A stretch of DNA of 64,000 nt from Bacteroidia bacterium (lineage in GTDB: Bacteria; Bacteroidota; Bacteroidia; Cytophagales; Flammeovirgaceae). Made by a program: the position numbers and the translations under genes. Location: positions 23,763-87,762 of the forward strand of contig JAUIAB010000014.1 in NCBI GenBank assembly GCA_030425505.1, written 5' to 3'. The first letter of the stretch is position 1. Every line of letters begins with the position of its first letter. The notes beneath the pieces are model-generated. The model was not told the DNA's origin, made no database searches, and was given only the letters and a program-made list of their open reading frames with translations. Positions 25,632 through 34,493 of the stretch are shown here, in pieces.

Positions 25632-27761
25632 TTATGCAGTTACTCCTTTAGCCTTTGCAATTACTTCTTCAGCTATGTTTCTAGGCACTTCGCTGTAATG
25701 AGAGAAAGTAAGTGATGCAGAAGCCCTTCCAGAAGTGATAGTTCTAAGAGCCGTTACATATCCAAATAGCTCAGAAAGAGGCACATCTGCTTTTATAACC
25801 ACAGCACCTGCTTTTACTTCCTGACCTTTAGGAAGCCCTCTTCTTTTATTCAAATCACCAATAACACTACCAGTATATTCATCTGGAGTAGCAACCTCTA
25901 CTGCCATTATTGGCTCCAGAATAATTGGGTTAGCTTTTTTTGCCGCTTCTTTGAATGCAATTTTTGCACAAAGTTCAAATGAAAGTCCGTCAGAATCAAC
26001 ATCGTGATATGAACCGAAGAAAAGTCTTACTTTAAGAGAGTCTACCTGATAGCCAGCTAATGGACCATTATTCATTGCCTCTTTAAACCCTTTTTCAACA
26101 GAAGGAATAAATTCTTTAGGTATTACTCCACCTTTAATTTGATCAATAAATTCAAGACCTGGCTTTTCAGGATCTCCTGGCATAATTTCAACCTGAATAT
26201 CAGCAAATTTACCTCTACCACCTGTTTGTTTCTTGAATACCTCTCTATGTTCAACTGCAGATTTGATAGCTTCTTTGTAAGCAACCTGAGGAGCACCTTG
26301 GTTAATTTCTACATTAAACTCCCTTTTCAATCTATCAATAATAATCTCTAGGTGTAATTCACCCATCCCTCTCAATACTGTTTGACCAGTTTCTTGATCT
26401 GTTCTGATAGATAATGTAGGATCTTCTTCCACAAGCTTTGTCAAAGCATTCGTCAACTTATCCAAATCAGCTTGTTTCTTAGGCTCAATTGCGTATCCAA
26501 TTACTGGCTCTGGGAATGTCATTTCCTCGAGGATAATTGGACTATTTTCTGCTACTAATGTGTCCCCTGTTTTTATATCCTTAAATCCAACTCCAGCACA
26601 TATATCTCCAGCATCAACCTTCTCTATAGGGTTTTGCTTGTTAGAATGCATCTGAAGCAATCGAGAAATTCTTTCTTTTTTACCAGTTCTCATGTTTTTT
26701 ACATAAGATCCCGCCTTAAGCTCACCAGAGTACACTCTTATAAAACAAAGCCTACCAACATAAGGGTCTGTAGCTATTTTAAATGCTAATGCTGAAAACG
26801 GCTCAGTTACCTCAGGCTTTCTAGTTTCTTCCTCTTCTGTATCAGGATTAAAACCTACAACTGGAGGCAAATCTACCGGTGATGGTAAGTAAGAACATAC
26901 TGCATCTAAAAGTGCTTGCACTCCTTTATTTTTGAAAGCAGATCCACAAAGCACTGGAGACATTGACATGTCAATTACCGCAGCTCTTACTGCAGCTCTT
27001 ACTTCCGCTTCTGTGATTGAGTCTGGATCTTCATCAAACTTCATAAAAAGCTCTTCGTCATAAAGAGCAACGTTTTCAATTAGGTTTGTTCTCCATTCGT
27101 TCACATCATCTTTAAGGTCTTCTGGTATGTCAATTACCTTGTATGTAAACCCTTTATCTTCTTCATTCCAAACTATTGCCTTGTTTGTTACTAAATCAAC
27201 TACTCCCTTAAATCCTTCCTCAGCACCTATTGGCACCTGTAAAGGAACAGGGTTAGCACCTAGCTTATCTTTAATTTCTTTTACTGCTTTGAAAAAATCT
27301 GCTCCTGCTCTATCCATCTTGTTAACAAAACAAATTCTAGGTACTCTGTATTTATCTGCTTGCCTCCAAACTGTTTCGGACTGTGGCTCAACACCCGAAA
27401 CCGCACAGAAAAGAGCTACGGCACCATCTAATACCCTAAGTGACCTTTCAACCTCTACTGTAAAGTCAACGTGACCAGGTGTATCGATGATATTTACTCT
27501 ATATTCTTTAGTATCCGCTGTTTTTTCGCCCTGATTGGTAGGATAGTTCCAATATGTGGTTGTAGCAGCAGAAGTAATTGTGATACCTCTTTCCTGCTCT
27601 TGCTCCATCCAGTCCATAGTAGCTGCACCATCATGAACTTCTCCAATTTTATGACTTATACCTGTATAATACAGAACACGTTCTGTGGTGGTTGTTTTTC
27701 CAGCATCAATGTGAGCCATGATGCCTATATTTCGCTGATACTTTAAATCTTTTATTGCCAC
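25632..27761 (-). CDS. fusA: Elongation factor G
   Basis: The product is 709 residues starting at GTG 27761. GTPase motifs: G1 [13 protein letters not shown]3 [17 protein letters not shown]4 NKMDRAGA. Full-length domains II-V follow ([19 protein letters not shown] in domain IV). EF-G drives translocation on the ribosome and helps recycling. It lies 34 bp upstream of rpsJ and 33 bp downstream of rpsG in the same transcript. Confidence 0.98.
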   Translation of the reverse strand: MAIKDLKYQRNIGIMAHIDAGKTTTTERVLYYTGISHKIGEVHDGAATMDWMEQEQERGITITSAATTTYWNYPTNQGEKTADTKEYRVNIIDTPGHVDFTVEVERSLRVLDGAVALFCAVSGVEPQSETVWRQADKYRVPRICFVNKMDRAGADFFKAVKEIKDKLGANPVPLQVPIGAEEGFKGVVDLVTNKAIVWNEEDKGFTYKVIDIPEDLKDDVNEWRTNLIENVALYDEELFMKFDEDPDSITEAEVRAAVRAAVIDMSMSPVLCGSAFKNKGVQALLDAVCSYLPSPVDLPPVVGFNPDTEEEETRKPEVTEPFSALAFKIATDPYVGRLCFIRVYSGELKAGSYVKNMRTGKKERISRLLQMHSNKQNPIEKVDAGDICAGVGFKDIKTGDTLVAENSPIILEEMTFPEPVIGYAIEPKKQADLDKLTNALTKLVEEDPTLSIRTDQETGQTVLRGMGELHLEIIIDRLKREFNVEINQGAPQVAYKEAIKSAVEHREVFKKQTGGRGKFADIQVEIMPGDPEKPGLEFIDQIKGGVIPKEFIPSVEKGFKEAMNNGPLAGYQVDSLKVRLFFGSYHDVDSDGLSFELCAKIAFKEAAKKANPIILEPIMAVEVATPDEYTGSVIGDLNKRRGLPKGQEVKAGAVVIKADVPLSELFGYVTALRTITSGRASASLTFSHYSEVPRNIAEEVIAKAKGVTA

Positions 27762-27794
27762 AATTATGAATTTATTCTAATTCTCTGAAAAATA

Positions 27795-28283
27795 TTAAAA
27801 TCTAAAATGGGAGAATGCTTTATTTGCTTCAGCCATTCTGTGTGTGTCGTCTTTTTTCTTCACTGCAGCCCCTTCTCCTTTCGATGCAGCAAGTACCTCA
27901 GATGCCAAACGCTCCTTCATCGTTTTTTCGTTTCTCTTTCTTGCTGCGGTAATCAACCATTTGATACCTAAAGCTTGTTTTCTCTCCGGTCTTACTTCTG
28001 TAGGAACCTGGAATGTTGCTCCTCCGACTCTTCTACTTTTAACTTCAACAGCAGGAGTAGCATTAGACAATGCTTTTTTCCAGATATCAAGACCTGTCAA
28101 TTTATCTTCATCATCTGGTGAGGAATACTTCTCTTCTACTATGTCTAATGCATCGTAGAAAATACTGTAGGCTAAACTCTTCTTACCAGATACCATTAAG
28201 TTATTAACAAATTTGGTTACCAAAGTATCTTTAAACTTTGGATCTGGAAGAACGTATCTTTTTTTTGGACTACCTTTTCTCAT
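27795..28283 (-). CDS. rpsG: 30S ribosomal protein S7
   Basis: The product is 162 residues. [37 protein letters not shown] and [19 protein letters not shown] identify S7, which nucleates assembly of the 30S head. It is a few residues longer than the usual ~156 because of a short insertion around [11 protein letters not shown]. It lies 30 bp after the rpsL stop. Confidence 0.98.
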   Translation of the reverse strand: MRKGSPKKRYVLPDPKFKDTLVTKFVNNLMVSGKKSLAYSIFYDALDIVEEKYSSPDDEDKLTGLDIWKKALSNATPAVEVKSRRVGGATFQVPTEVRPERKQALGIKWLITAARKRNEKTMKERLASEVLAASKGEGAAVKKKDDTHRMAEANKAFSHFRF

Positions 28284-28313
28284 GAGTTTTTACTAGTTCC
28301 GTCTTAATTTTAT

Positions 28314-28706
28314 CTATTTACCTTTACCTTTTCCCTCTTTTGGTTTTTTAGCGCCGTACTTAGATCTACGCTGCTTTCTTCCTTCAACACCCGCAGTATC
28401 TAATGCCCCTCTTATTATATGATATCGCACACCTGGCAAGTCTTTAACTCTTCCTCCTCTAATCAAAACTATAGAGTGCTCTTGTAAGTTATGTCCTTCT
28501 CCTGGTATGTAAGCGTTGACTTCTTTTCCATTAGTCAATCTAACTCTTGCTACTTTTCTCATAGCCGAATTAGGCTTCTTAGGAGTAGTAGTATATACTC
28601 TTGTACATACTCCCCTTCTTTGTGGACAAGAATCTAAAGCCCTTGATTTAGACTTTGACTCCATTTTTTTTCTGCCTTTTTTAATTAATTGTTGTATAGT
28701 TGGCAT
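28314..28706 (-). CDS. rpsL: 30S ribosomal protein S12
   Basis: The product is 130 residues. [20 protein letters not shown] and [19 protein letters not shown] are the decoding-centre blocks. The Lys in PKKPNSA corresponds to the streptomycin-resistance position and is wild type. The basic C-terminal tail ([11 protein letters not shown]) is ordinary. It is the first gene of the str-type operon with a consensus promoter just upstream. Confidence 0.98.
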   Translation of the reverse strand: MPTIQQLIKKGRKKMESKSKSRALDSCPQRRGVCTRVYTTTPKKPNSAMRKVARVRLTNGKEVNAYIPGEGHNLQEHSIVLIRGGRVKDLPGVRYHIIRGALDTAGVEGRKQRRSKYGAKKPKEGKGKGK

Positions 28707-28743
28707 TACACCTAAATTATCTTTATTTTAAAAATTCGAGATG

Positions 28744-28774
28744 CAAAGGTAGTGATTTACTTTTCTTTTTACAA
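28744..28774 (-). promoter_or_regulatory. Consensus Bacteroidota promoter of the str operon
   Basis: On the minus strand TTG (28774-28772) is followed after 20 nt by TACCTTTG (28751-28744). This is the exact -33/-7 pattern (TTG, N19-21, TAnnTTTG) of the primary Bacteroidota sigma factor. The predicted start lies about 30 nt before the rpsL ATG. Confidence 0.85.
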
Positions 28775-28817
28775 AGCTGTAAAGAATGTATTTTTATTTA
28801 GCAAAATACCCTTCTTT

Positions 28818-29901
28818 TTAGCTCCCAAACTGCATAAGATATGCTTTTATAAACTCGTCCAAATCACCATCCATTACTTTTTGAACATCTGTTTTTTCCA
28901 CCCCAGTCCTATTGTCCTTTACTAGTTTATAAGGGTGCATTACATAACTTCTAATTTGTGAGCCGAAATCAATTCTTTTCTTGGTCCCTTCCACTTTCGC
29001 CTTTTCTTCATTCCTTTTCTCTATTTCTATTTGATATAGCCTAGATTTCAGCATTTTCATCGCTTTATCTTTATTTTGAAGCTGAGAACGTTCTTGTTGA
29101 CACTCGACAATAACTCCCGATGGTTCATGGCGCAACCTTACTGCTGTTTCCACCTTATTTACATTTTGCCCTCCAGCTCCTCCAGCTCTAAAAGTTTCCC
29201 ACTTTATATCAGAAGGGTTTATTTCTATTTCTATTGTATCATCTACAACAGGATAAACAAATACAGAGGCAAAAGATGTATGCCTTCTTCCCCCTGAGTC
29301 AAAAGGTGAAATACGCACCAAGCGATGTACTCCTATTTCCGGTTTCAAATAACCATACGCAAATGTTCCCTCTATTTCTAAGGTTACTGATCTTACTCCT
29401 GCTACGTCTCCAGGCTGGTAGTTAATTTCACTTACTTTATAGCTTTTCGACTCGCCCCACATTATGTACATCCGCATCAACATCTCTGCCCAGTCCTGGC
29501 TCTCTGTTCCACCAGCTCCAGGGTTTATCTCAACTATTGCACTTAAAGAATCTTCTTCACTCCCCAGCATTTTCTTTACTTCCAAAGACTCCAACTCTTT
29601 CACCACCGATGCACTCTCTTGGTTCACCTCTGCCTCTTCTACTTCTCCTTCTTCGAAAAATTCGAATAGTGTCTCTAAGTCCAAAAATTTTTGAGATAGA
29701 CTTTCAAATTCTTTAACCCACCCTTTTTTCGTTTTTATTGATTTCAATATAACCTCTGCTTTCTTGGGATCATCCCAGAAGTCCTGTGCAAATGTTAGTT
29801 TTTCTTCTTTTTCTATCTCCTCTTTTTTGGTATCGACGTCAAAGATACCCCCTCAAGGCTGCTACTCTCGCCTTTAAATCCTTCATCTGGGATTGATTCA
29901 T
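28818..29901 (-). CDS. prfB: Peptide chain release factor 2 (with programmed +1 frameshift)
   Basis: Translation begins at ATG 29901 ([13 protein letters not shown]) and after 20 codons meets an in-frame TGA at 29841-29839. The context is AGGGGGTATCTTTGAC, the classic RF2 autoregulatory site (SD-like AGGGGG, then CTT TGA C). A +1 shift continues in the long frame to 28818, giving ~360 residues. The GGQ motif is in [19 protein letters not shown]. The RF2 SPF tripeptide is present in [17 protein letters not shown]2 reads UGA and UAA. Low RF2 lets the shift occur, so the gene controls its own level. Annotating only the second frame (from 29747) would lose the N-terminus. Confidence 0.96.
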
Positions 29902-29971
29902 TTTTTATAATTTATTGTTGGATGTAAAAGTAAATAATTGAACTGTTTCGTAATAGCGTATCACCCCTCTT

Positions 29972-30715
29972 TTATCTATGGTTTTTCCATATTTCCCAAG
30001 CCTCTTCAGCTTGAAGAGTTAGCATTTCCATGCCGTTTTTGGTTTTGCAAGAATGACTTAACCCTTCTTTTAAAAAAAGTGTAAGCTCCGGGTTATAGAT
30101 TAGATCAAATAAATAATGCTCTTCACTAAGGTATTGATACGGAATCTCAGGTTTTTGCTCCACTTTGGGGTACATTCCTAAAGGCGTGGTATTGATAATT
30201 AACTTATACTCAGCTATCCATTTTTCATCTAATTCTTCATAGGTAATTGCCGCCTTCCCTTTTTCACGAGAAACGAACTGAAAAGGAATTTTTTCTTGCT
30301 TCAAAACTTCTGCCACAGCCTTTGAAGCCCCGCCTGTACCTAAGATAAGCGCCTTCATCTGTCGCTTTTCTTCAAGAAAAGCATTTAAAGACTTCTGAAA
30401 ACCAACTACATCGGTGTTGAATCCAATAATTTCTTTGCTTTTTGTAATTGCTATGGTATTTACAGCCTGAATGTTCTTTGCTGACTCATCTAAATGATCT
30501 AAATAGGGAATTACCTTCTCTTTATATGGAATGGTTACGTTTAAGCCTACCAGGTTAGGCTCTCTTTCGATAAGCTCTTTTATCTCCTCTATTTTTTCTA
30601 ATTCGTAAAGATTGTATTCGCTATTTGTAATATTTTCTCTTTTGAATTTTTCCGTAAAGTATTTTTTAGAAAAAGAATGGGTAAGAGATTTCCCTATTAG
30701 TCCATATTTATACAT
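29972..30715 (-). CDS. aroE: Shikimate dehydrogenase
   Basis: The product is 247 residues. YGLIGKSLTHSFSKKYF, LNVTIPYKEKVIPYLD (catalytic Lys), the NADP loop LILGTGGASKAVAE and INTTPLGMYP are present. It reduces 3-dehydroshikimate to shikimate with NADPH in aromatic amino acid and menaquinone-precursor synthesis. It is slightly shorter than the E. coli enzyme, as usual in Bacteroidota. It lies 70 bp upstream of prfB on the same strand and may be co-transcribed with it. Confidence 0.95.
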   Translation of the reverse strand: MYKYGLIGKSLTHSFSKKYFTEKFKRENITNSEYNLYELEKIEEIKELIEREPNLVGLNVTIPYKEKVIPYLDHLDESAKNIQAVNTIAITKSKEIIGFNTDVVGFQKSLNAFLEEKRQMKALILGTGGASKAVAEVLKQEKIPFQFVSREKGKAAITYEELDEKWIAEYKLIINTTPLGMYPKVEQKPEIPYQYLSEEHYLFDLIYNPELTLFLKEGLSHSCKTKNGMEMLTLQAEEAWEIWKNHR

Positions 30716-30786
30716 TTTACTTAGGCTTTTTCAAACAGAATCGTGAAATTTGTTTACGCGATAATTTATTTTTTCTGTTCGAAGCT

Positions 30787-31809
30787 ATAAAACGTTTTAT
30801 ATTAACATCTATTTTTCTTGCAGTTTGGGAAGTTATTTTTACTCTCCCAGCACACAGTCAAGCTCCTCATTTTTCCCAATTTTTTAGACTTCCTAGTTTT
30901 TATAATCCTGCTCTTACTGGAAATGTAGAGCAGCTGCAAGCTTCTTTTGCCTACAGGTGGCAGTGGGCATCTTCTTCTCAAAGTTATATTAATACTTTAG
31001 CCAGTTTTGAGCATAATTTGATCTCACATAAAGGGGGTGTCGGAGTTAATTTTTCTAATGACTGGATTTCACAAAATCAATCCAGGTTTAGAGGCAATGT
31101 GTTGTATGCAAAAGATCTAAAGAAAGATGCTTTTTTAAGCTGGCGAGCCGGGCTCTCTTTGGGGTATCAGTCCATTCGGTTTGACTATGAGAATATCTTA
31201 TTTGGAGATCAGATAGAGTTTTCTAGAGGCGTTAGCGCTGAAGTATTGCCTACTGAAAATGTAAATGGCATTATTTCTTCTGTAGGGACGATTGTTTATA
31301 ACCAATTTTTTTGGTTAGGCTATGCTTTAAGGGATGTTTATATCCCGTTTCAAAGCTCTCTAAGCTATAAAGGCTATCTACAACATTCATTGTACGGCGG
31401 TTGGAATATTTTAATTAACAGAAGAAGCAGCTATAAAACAGCTCACCCTAGTCAAAGAAAAGATATTTTTCTTCGCCCTGCTGTAGTTATAGAAAACAAT
31501 GGGCGATTTTGGTATACCAGCCTTGGTGGTAGCTTCGTGTATTCTTTTCTTTCTTTAGGAGTTTGGATGAAAGAGCTACCCTTTGAAGCTGAAAGTGATT
31601 TGACGCCTAATTCGATGGTTTTGTTCTTTGGCTTTAATTACAAAAACTGGAGTATTGGTTACAGTTTTGACAATTCCCTTGCTAAGTCTCCTTCTATTTT
31701 TCAAAACTCTCACGAAATTACTTTGTCTTTCTCTCCTAAAGCTACCGTAGCGTTTAAAAAGAAAGGCTCTCGAATGCAATTTATTAACTGCCCAGGATTT
31801 CTATATTAA
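30787..31809 (+). CDS. PorP/SprF family T9SS-associated outer membrane protein, apparent ATA start
   Basis: The reading frame contains a full PorP/SprF-like protein: signal segment (KRFILTSIFLAVWEVIF), then the diagnostic SQFFRLPSFYNPALTG, a beta-rich body and a C-terminal IGYSFDNSLAK region. No ATG, GTG or TTG precedes the signal peptide. The TTG at 31018 would delete ~77 residues including the conserved PALTG block. The codon exactly where Met is expected (MKRFILTS) is ATA at 30787. CTG at 30775 is an alternative. The product from ATA is 340 residues. Family members work with surface filaments or adhesins secreted by T9SS. Confidence 0.7.
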   Translation: MKRFILTSIFLAVWEVIFTLPAHSQAPHFSQFFRLPSFYNPALTGNVEQLQASFAYRWQWASSSQSYINTLASFEHNLISHKGGVGVNFSNDWISQNQSRFRGNVLYAKDLKKDAFLSWRAGLSLGYQSIRFDYENILFGDQIEFSRGVSAEVLPTENVNGIISSVGTIVYNQFFWLGYALRDVYIPFQSSLSYKGYLQHSLYGGWNILINRRSSYKTAHPSQRKDIFLRPAVVIENNGRFWYTSLGGSFVYSFLSLGVWMKELPFEAESDLTPNSMVLFFGFNYKNWSIGYSFDNSLAKSPSIFQNSHEITLSFSPKATVAFKKKGSRMQFINCPGFLY

Positions 31810-31881
31810 GCTATTCGTCAAATAAAGTCTCTTACTTTTTAAGTTGATGAAACCAATTACAATGAAAAAGGTTAAAGTTAA

Positions 31882-31889
31882 TACCTTTG
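31882..31889 (+). promoter_or_regulatory. Candidate -7 element for the 31972 gene
   Basis: TACCTTTG, identical to the rpsL -7 element, lies 82 bp before the ATG. No TTG at the proper spacing is visible. Confidence 0.4.
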
Positions 31890-31971
31890 CTAGACTTGCA
31901 AGTAGAGTTAGTAAGCTTTATCAAACAAGCAATTATAAATTTACTAATTTAATATTTTTATTTTTAAAAAA

Positions 31972-32430
31972 ATGAAAATAAATAGATCTAAAATACCTTT
32001 AGAAACACTAACTAAAGATGAGATAAAAAGCTATAATAATTTGAGTTCTAAAAAATATGGTGAAAAGTTAGCAACCAAAGTAGCTGAAAAACTATTAGGA
32101 TTAAACAGTGAAATTGATGGAATTTATCATTCTCATAGAGATTATTGTGGGCTAGGAATATTTTCCTTCAACGGAAAGTTTTTTTTGGTTACTGTTATTG
32201 ACGGCTCTGGATATATTGATGCACCCATTCTAGAACTTGACTCAAAAGCTGAATTTATCAAATGGTTATCTAATGAGAATGACCAAAGTATGTCATTATA
32301 TGGAATGGATTTTAATAATCAAACAATTACTAAGTTGAGATTAGATTGGTTTCTAGAAGAAAACTATTCGCCAGATTGGAATAACTATGCCAGGTATACC
32401 AGAAAAATTAGATCTAGCTTAACTAAATAG
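31972..32430 (+). CDS. Hypothetical protein
   Basis: The product is 152 residues, soluble, with no signal peptide or membrane segment. It begins MKINRSKIPLETLTKDE and has the ordered-looking segments GIYHSHRDYCGLGIFSFNG and FLVTVIDGSGYIDAPILELD. I do not recognise the family. It sits alone between the PorP/SprF gene and the Fic gene. A small immunity- or antitoxin-like protein is one possibility based only on size and surroundings. Confidence 0.65.
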   Translation: MKINRSKIPLETLTKDEIKSYNNLSSKKYGEKLATKVAEKLLGLNSEIDGIYHSHRDYCGLGIFSFNGKFFLVTVIDGSGYIDAPILELDSKAEFIKWLSNENDQSMSLYGMDFNNQTITKLRLDWFLEENYSPDWNNYARYTRKIRSSLTK

Positions 32431-32561
32431 GCTTTTACCTTCATATGCTTATATGTGAGGTTTCTAAAACTCGTCTATAGATAAGAGTTAGTAATCAGCA
32501 TCTTAATATGCCGAAAATTTAATTACCAAAATCATTAACCACAAGCAAAAGAAGACATTGT

Positions 32562-32641
32562 GCAACGAATAAGGCTCTATTTAACGCAAAATAAGCAACG
32601 ATTAATTTTGATTTGCGACGAATAAAGGCTACTTTCGTTGC
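32562..32641. promoter_or_regulatory. Four iterations of a GCAACGAATAA-like motif before the Fic gene
   Basis: GCAACGAATAAGGCT (from 32562), GCAACGATTAA (from 32595), GCGACGAATAAAGGCT (from 32615) and the inverted TTCGTTGC (32634-32641) lie within 80 bp directly before the Fic start. Such clustering resembles an operator. Confidence 0.5.
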
Positions 32642-32655
32642 AAATAACGCATCGA

Positions 32656-33780
32656 ATGGAGGCTTTTATACATCAAAATAACAATTGGCCTGATTTTACA
32701 TGGAACAGCAATGATTTCATTGATTTGCTAAGTGAGGCAAGAAATTTACAAGGCAGGCTAATCGGGAAAATGGAAACATTAGGTTTCGATTTAAGAAATG
32801 AAGCTTTGCTTAATACGTTGACTCTTGACGTATTAAAATCATCAGAAATTGAAGGAGAATTTCTTAACCCTAATCAGGTACGTTCATCCATTGCACGTAG
32901 ATTAGGAATGGAAATAGCGGGAGCAGTTGAATCTGACAGAAGTGTAGAAGGAGTAGTTGAAATGATGCTTAATGCAACACAAAAATGCTTTGATCCATTA
33001 ACTGCTGATAGACTTTTTGATTGGCATGCTGCTTTATTTCCAACAGGGAGAAGTGGAATGCACAAGATAACCGTTGCAAACTGGAGAAAAGATACTACAG
33101 GACCAATGCAGGTTGTATCAGGACCAATGGGAAAAGAGAAAGTACACTTTCAGGCACCTGATTCTGGTTTGGTAAAAGATGAAATGACACGATTTATAGA
33201 TTGGTTTAACAACAGTAAAATTGACTTGGTAATTAAAGCTGCAGTTGCGCATTTATGGTTTGTGACTATCCACCCTTTTGATGATGGAAACGGCAGGATA
33301 ACAAGAGCATTGACAGATATGCTTCTTGCTCAATCCGACAAAAGTAACCAACGTTTTTACAGCATGTCCGCTCAGATTAGATTAGAAAGGAAGCAATATT
33401 ATGAGATATTGGAAAAAACACAAAAAGGCAATTTAGATATAACAGATTGGATTGTTTGGTTTCTAAACTGTCTGGTTAATGCTTTAAAGTCAACTGATTC
33501 TGTTTTGACAAGAGTTTTATTTAAAGCAGAATTCTGGCAAAAACATATTGATGCCATGATGAATGATCGCCAAAGAAAACTGTTGAATAAGTTAATGGAT
33601 GGATTTGATGGAAAGTTAACATCTTCAAAATGGGCAAAAATTGCAAAGTGTTCCAAAGATTCAGCTATTAGAGATATTAATGACTTGATTGAGAAAGGGA
33701 TATTGCAAAAAGAAGCAGCAGGAGGAAGAAGTACCAATTACGAACTGATTGGAATACCAGCTAATAACACACGATCATAA
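32656..33780 (+). CDS. Fic family protein with DUF4172-type N-terminus and inhibitory helix
   Basis: The product is 374 residues from ATG 32656. A TTG six codons upstream is possible but the family normally begins close to IHQ-x-WPDFTW. The Fic motif HPFDDGNGRITR (residues ~206-217) is intact, so AMP transfer to a protein target should be possible. The N-terminal SSEIEGE fits the inhibitory (S/T)xxxE(G/N) motif, so the enzyme is probably held inactive until released. The C-terminal ~70 residues (SSKWAKIAKCSKDSAIRDIN) form a winged HTH, consistent with self-regulation through the repeated motif upstream. Confidence 0.9.
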   Translation: MEAFIHQNNNWPDFTWNSNDFIDLLSEARNLQGRLIGKMETLGFDLRNEALLNTLTLDVLKSSEIEGEFLNPNQVRSSIARRLGMEIAGAVESDRSVEGVVEMMLNATQKCFDPLTADRLFDWHAALFPTGRSGMHKITVANWRKDTTGPMQVVSGPMGKEKVHFQAPDSGLVKDEMTRFIDWFNNSKIDLVIKAAVAHLWFVTIHPFDDGNGRITRALTDMLLAQSDKSNQRFYSMSAQIRLERKQYYEILEKTQKGNLDITDWIVWFLNCLVNALKSTDSVLTRVLFKAEFWQKHIDAMMNDRQRKLLNKLMDGFDGKLTSSKWAKIAKCSKDSAIRDINDLIEKGILQKEAAGGRSTNYELIGIPANNTRS

Positions 33781-33827
33781 AACACTGCTTGGATAGTGCT
33801 AAATTTAAAGAATCGTATGATTGAGAA

Positions 33828-33950
33828 ATGAATTTACCTGAAATAAAAAATAGCGAAGTTCTTGTCTTCAAATCTAAAGATAGAAAGACTGAGTTACAGA
33901 TAGTGTTTGATGCTCGAAAACGATACAGTTTGGGTTACCAATGGGATTAA
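33828..33950 (+). pseudogene. Remnant of a RhuM-like gene
   Basis: The frame begins MNLPEIKNSEVLVFKSKDRK, then KTELQIVFDA. One base later the other frame reads ENDTVWVTNGIKV, which continues the usual RhuM N-terminus (x-VRLENDTVWLTQ). A frameshift near 33918 and an early stop leave only ~45 codons. RhuM proteins are small DNA-binding-domain proteins often found near Fic and phage genes. Confidence 0.55.
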
Positions 33951-33975
33951 AGTTTTTTGTAAAATGATACTCCTC

Positions 33976-34443
33976 TTAAACAAAGTTTTTGATTTCTCTC
34001 TTATGGTCTTTTTGTTTTAGGCTTTCTCTTTTGTCGTAAAGCTTTTTCCCTTTAGCTAAAGAAACCTCAACCTTAGCCCAACCCCTTTCACTGATGAATA
34101 AGCGAATTGGAATTATGGTCATTCCCACGTCTTTGAGCTTTCCATCTAGCTTTTTTAACTCTTTTTTCTTTAGCAGTAGCTTTCTCTCTGCGATAGGATC
34201 ATGGCTGTTTGCATCACCCGCTTTGTCAAAAGGAGAAATGTGCATTCCCTTTATAAATAGCTCTCCATTGTTTAAATAGCAATAGGCTTCTTGTAAGCTC
34301 GCTTTCCCAAGTCGGATAGATTTAATTTCTGAGCCTTTTAAAACAATTCCACATACATATTTATCGAGTAGATGATACTCAAAAGATGCCTTCTTGTTTT
34401 TAATATTGACCTGTTTCTGTATTTTAAGTTTATCGCTAGCCAT
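33976..34443 (-). CDS. smpB: SsrA-binding protein
   Basis: The product is 155 residues from ATG 34443 (a TTG four codons upstream is an unlikely alternative). [39 protein letters not shown] and the C-terminal [20 protein letters not shown] identify SmpB. It binds tmRNA and delivers it to stalled ribosomes for trans-translation. No tmRNA gene is visible in the window. Confidence 0.97.
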   Translation of the reverse strand: MASDKLKIQKQVNIKNKKASFEYHLLDKYVCGIVLKGSEIKSIRLGKASLQEAYCYLNNGELFIKGMHISPFDKAGDANSHDPIAERKLLLKKKELKKLDGKLKDVGMTIIPIRLFISERGWAKVEVSLAKGKKLYDKRESLKQKDHKREIKNFV

Positions 34444-34493
34444 CAGTGCGTACAATTCATTTTAAAAATGAACATGCAAATATAAATATTTTG

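Noticed and set aside
27127..27746. Two plus-strand frames of 115 and 91 codons
   Set aside because: Both are antisense to fusA.
28818..29747. prfB starting at 29747
   Set aside because: The classic +1 frameshift site and an upstream ATG at 29901 give the missing N-terminus.
31018..31809. PorP/SprF gene starting at TTG 31018
   Set aside because: This start would remove the signal peptide and the conserved PALTG block that are in frame upstream.
32562..32641. CRISPR-like array
   Set aside because: The motif is only ~11 bp, spacing is irregular, and one unit is inverted, so an operator is more likely.
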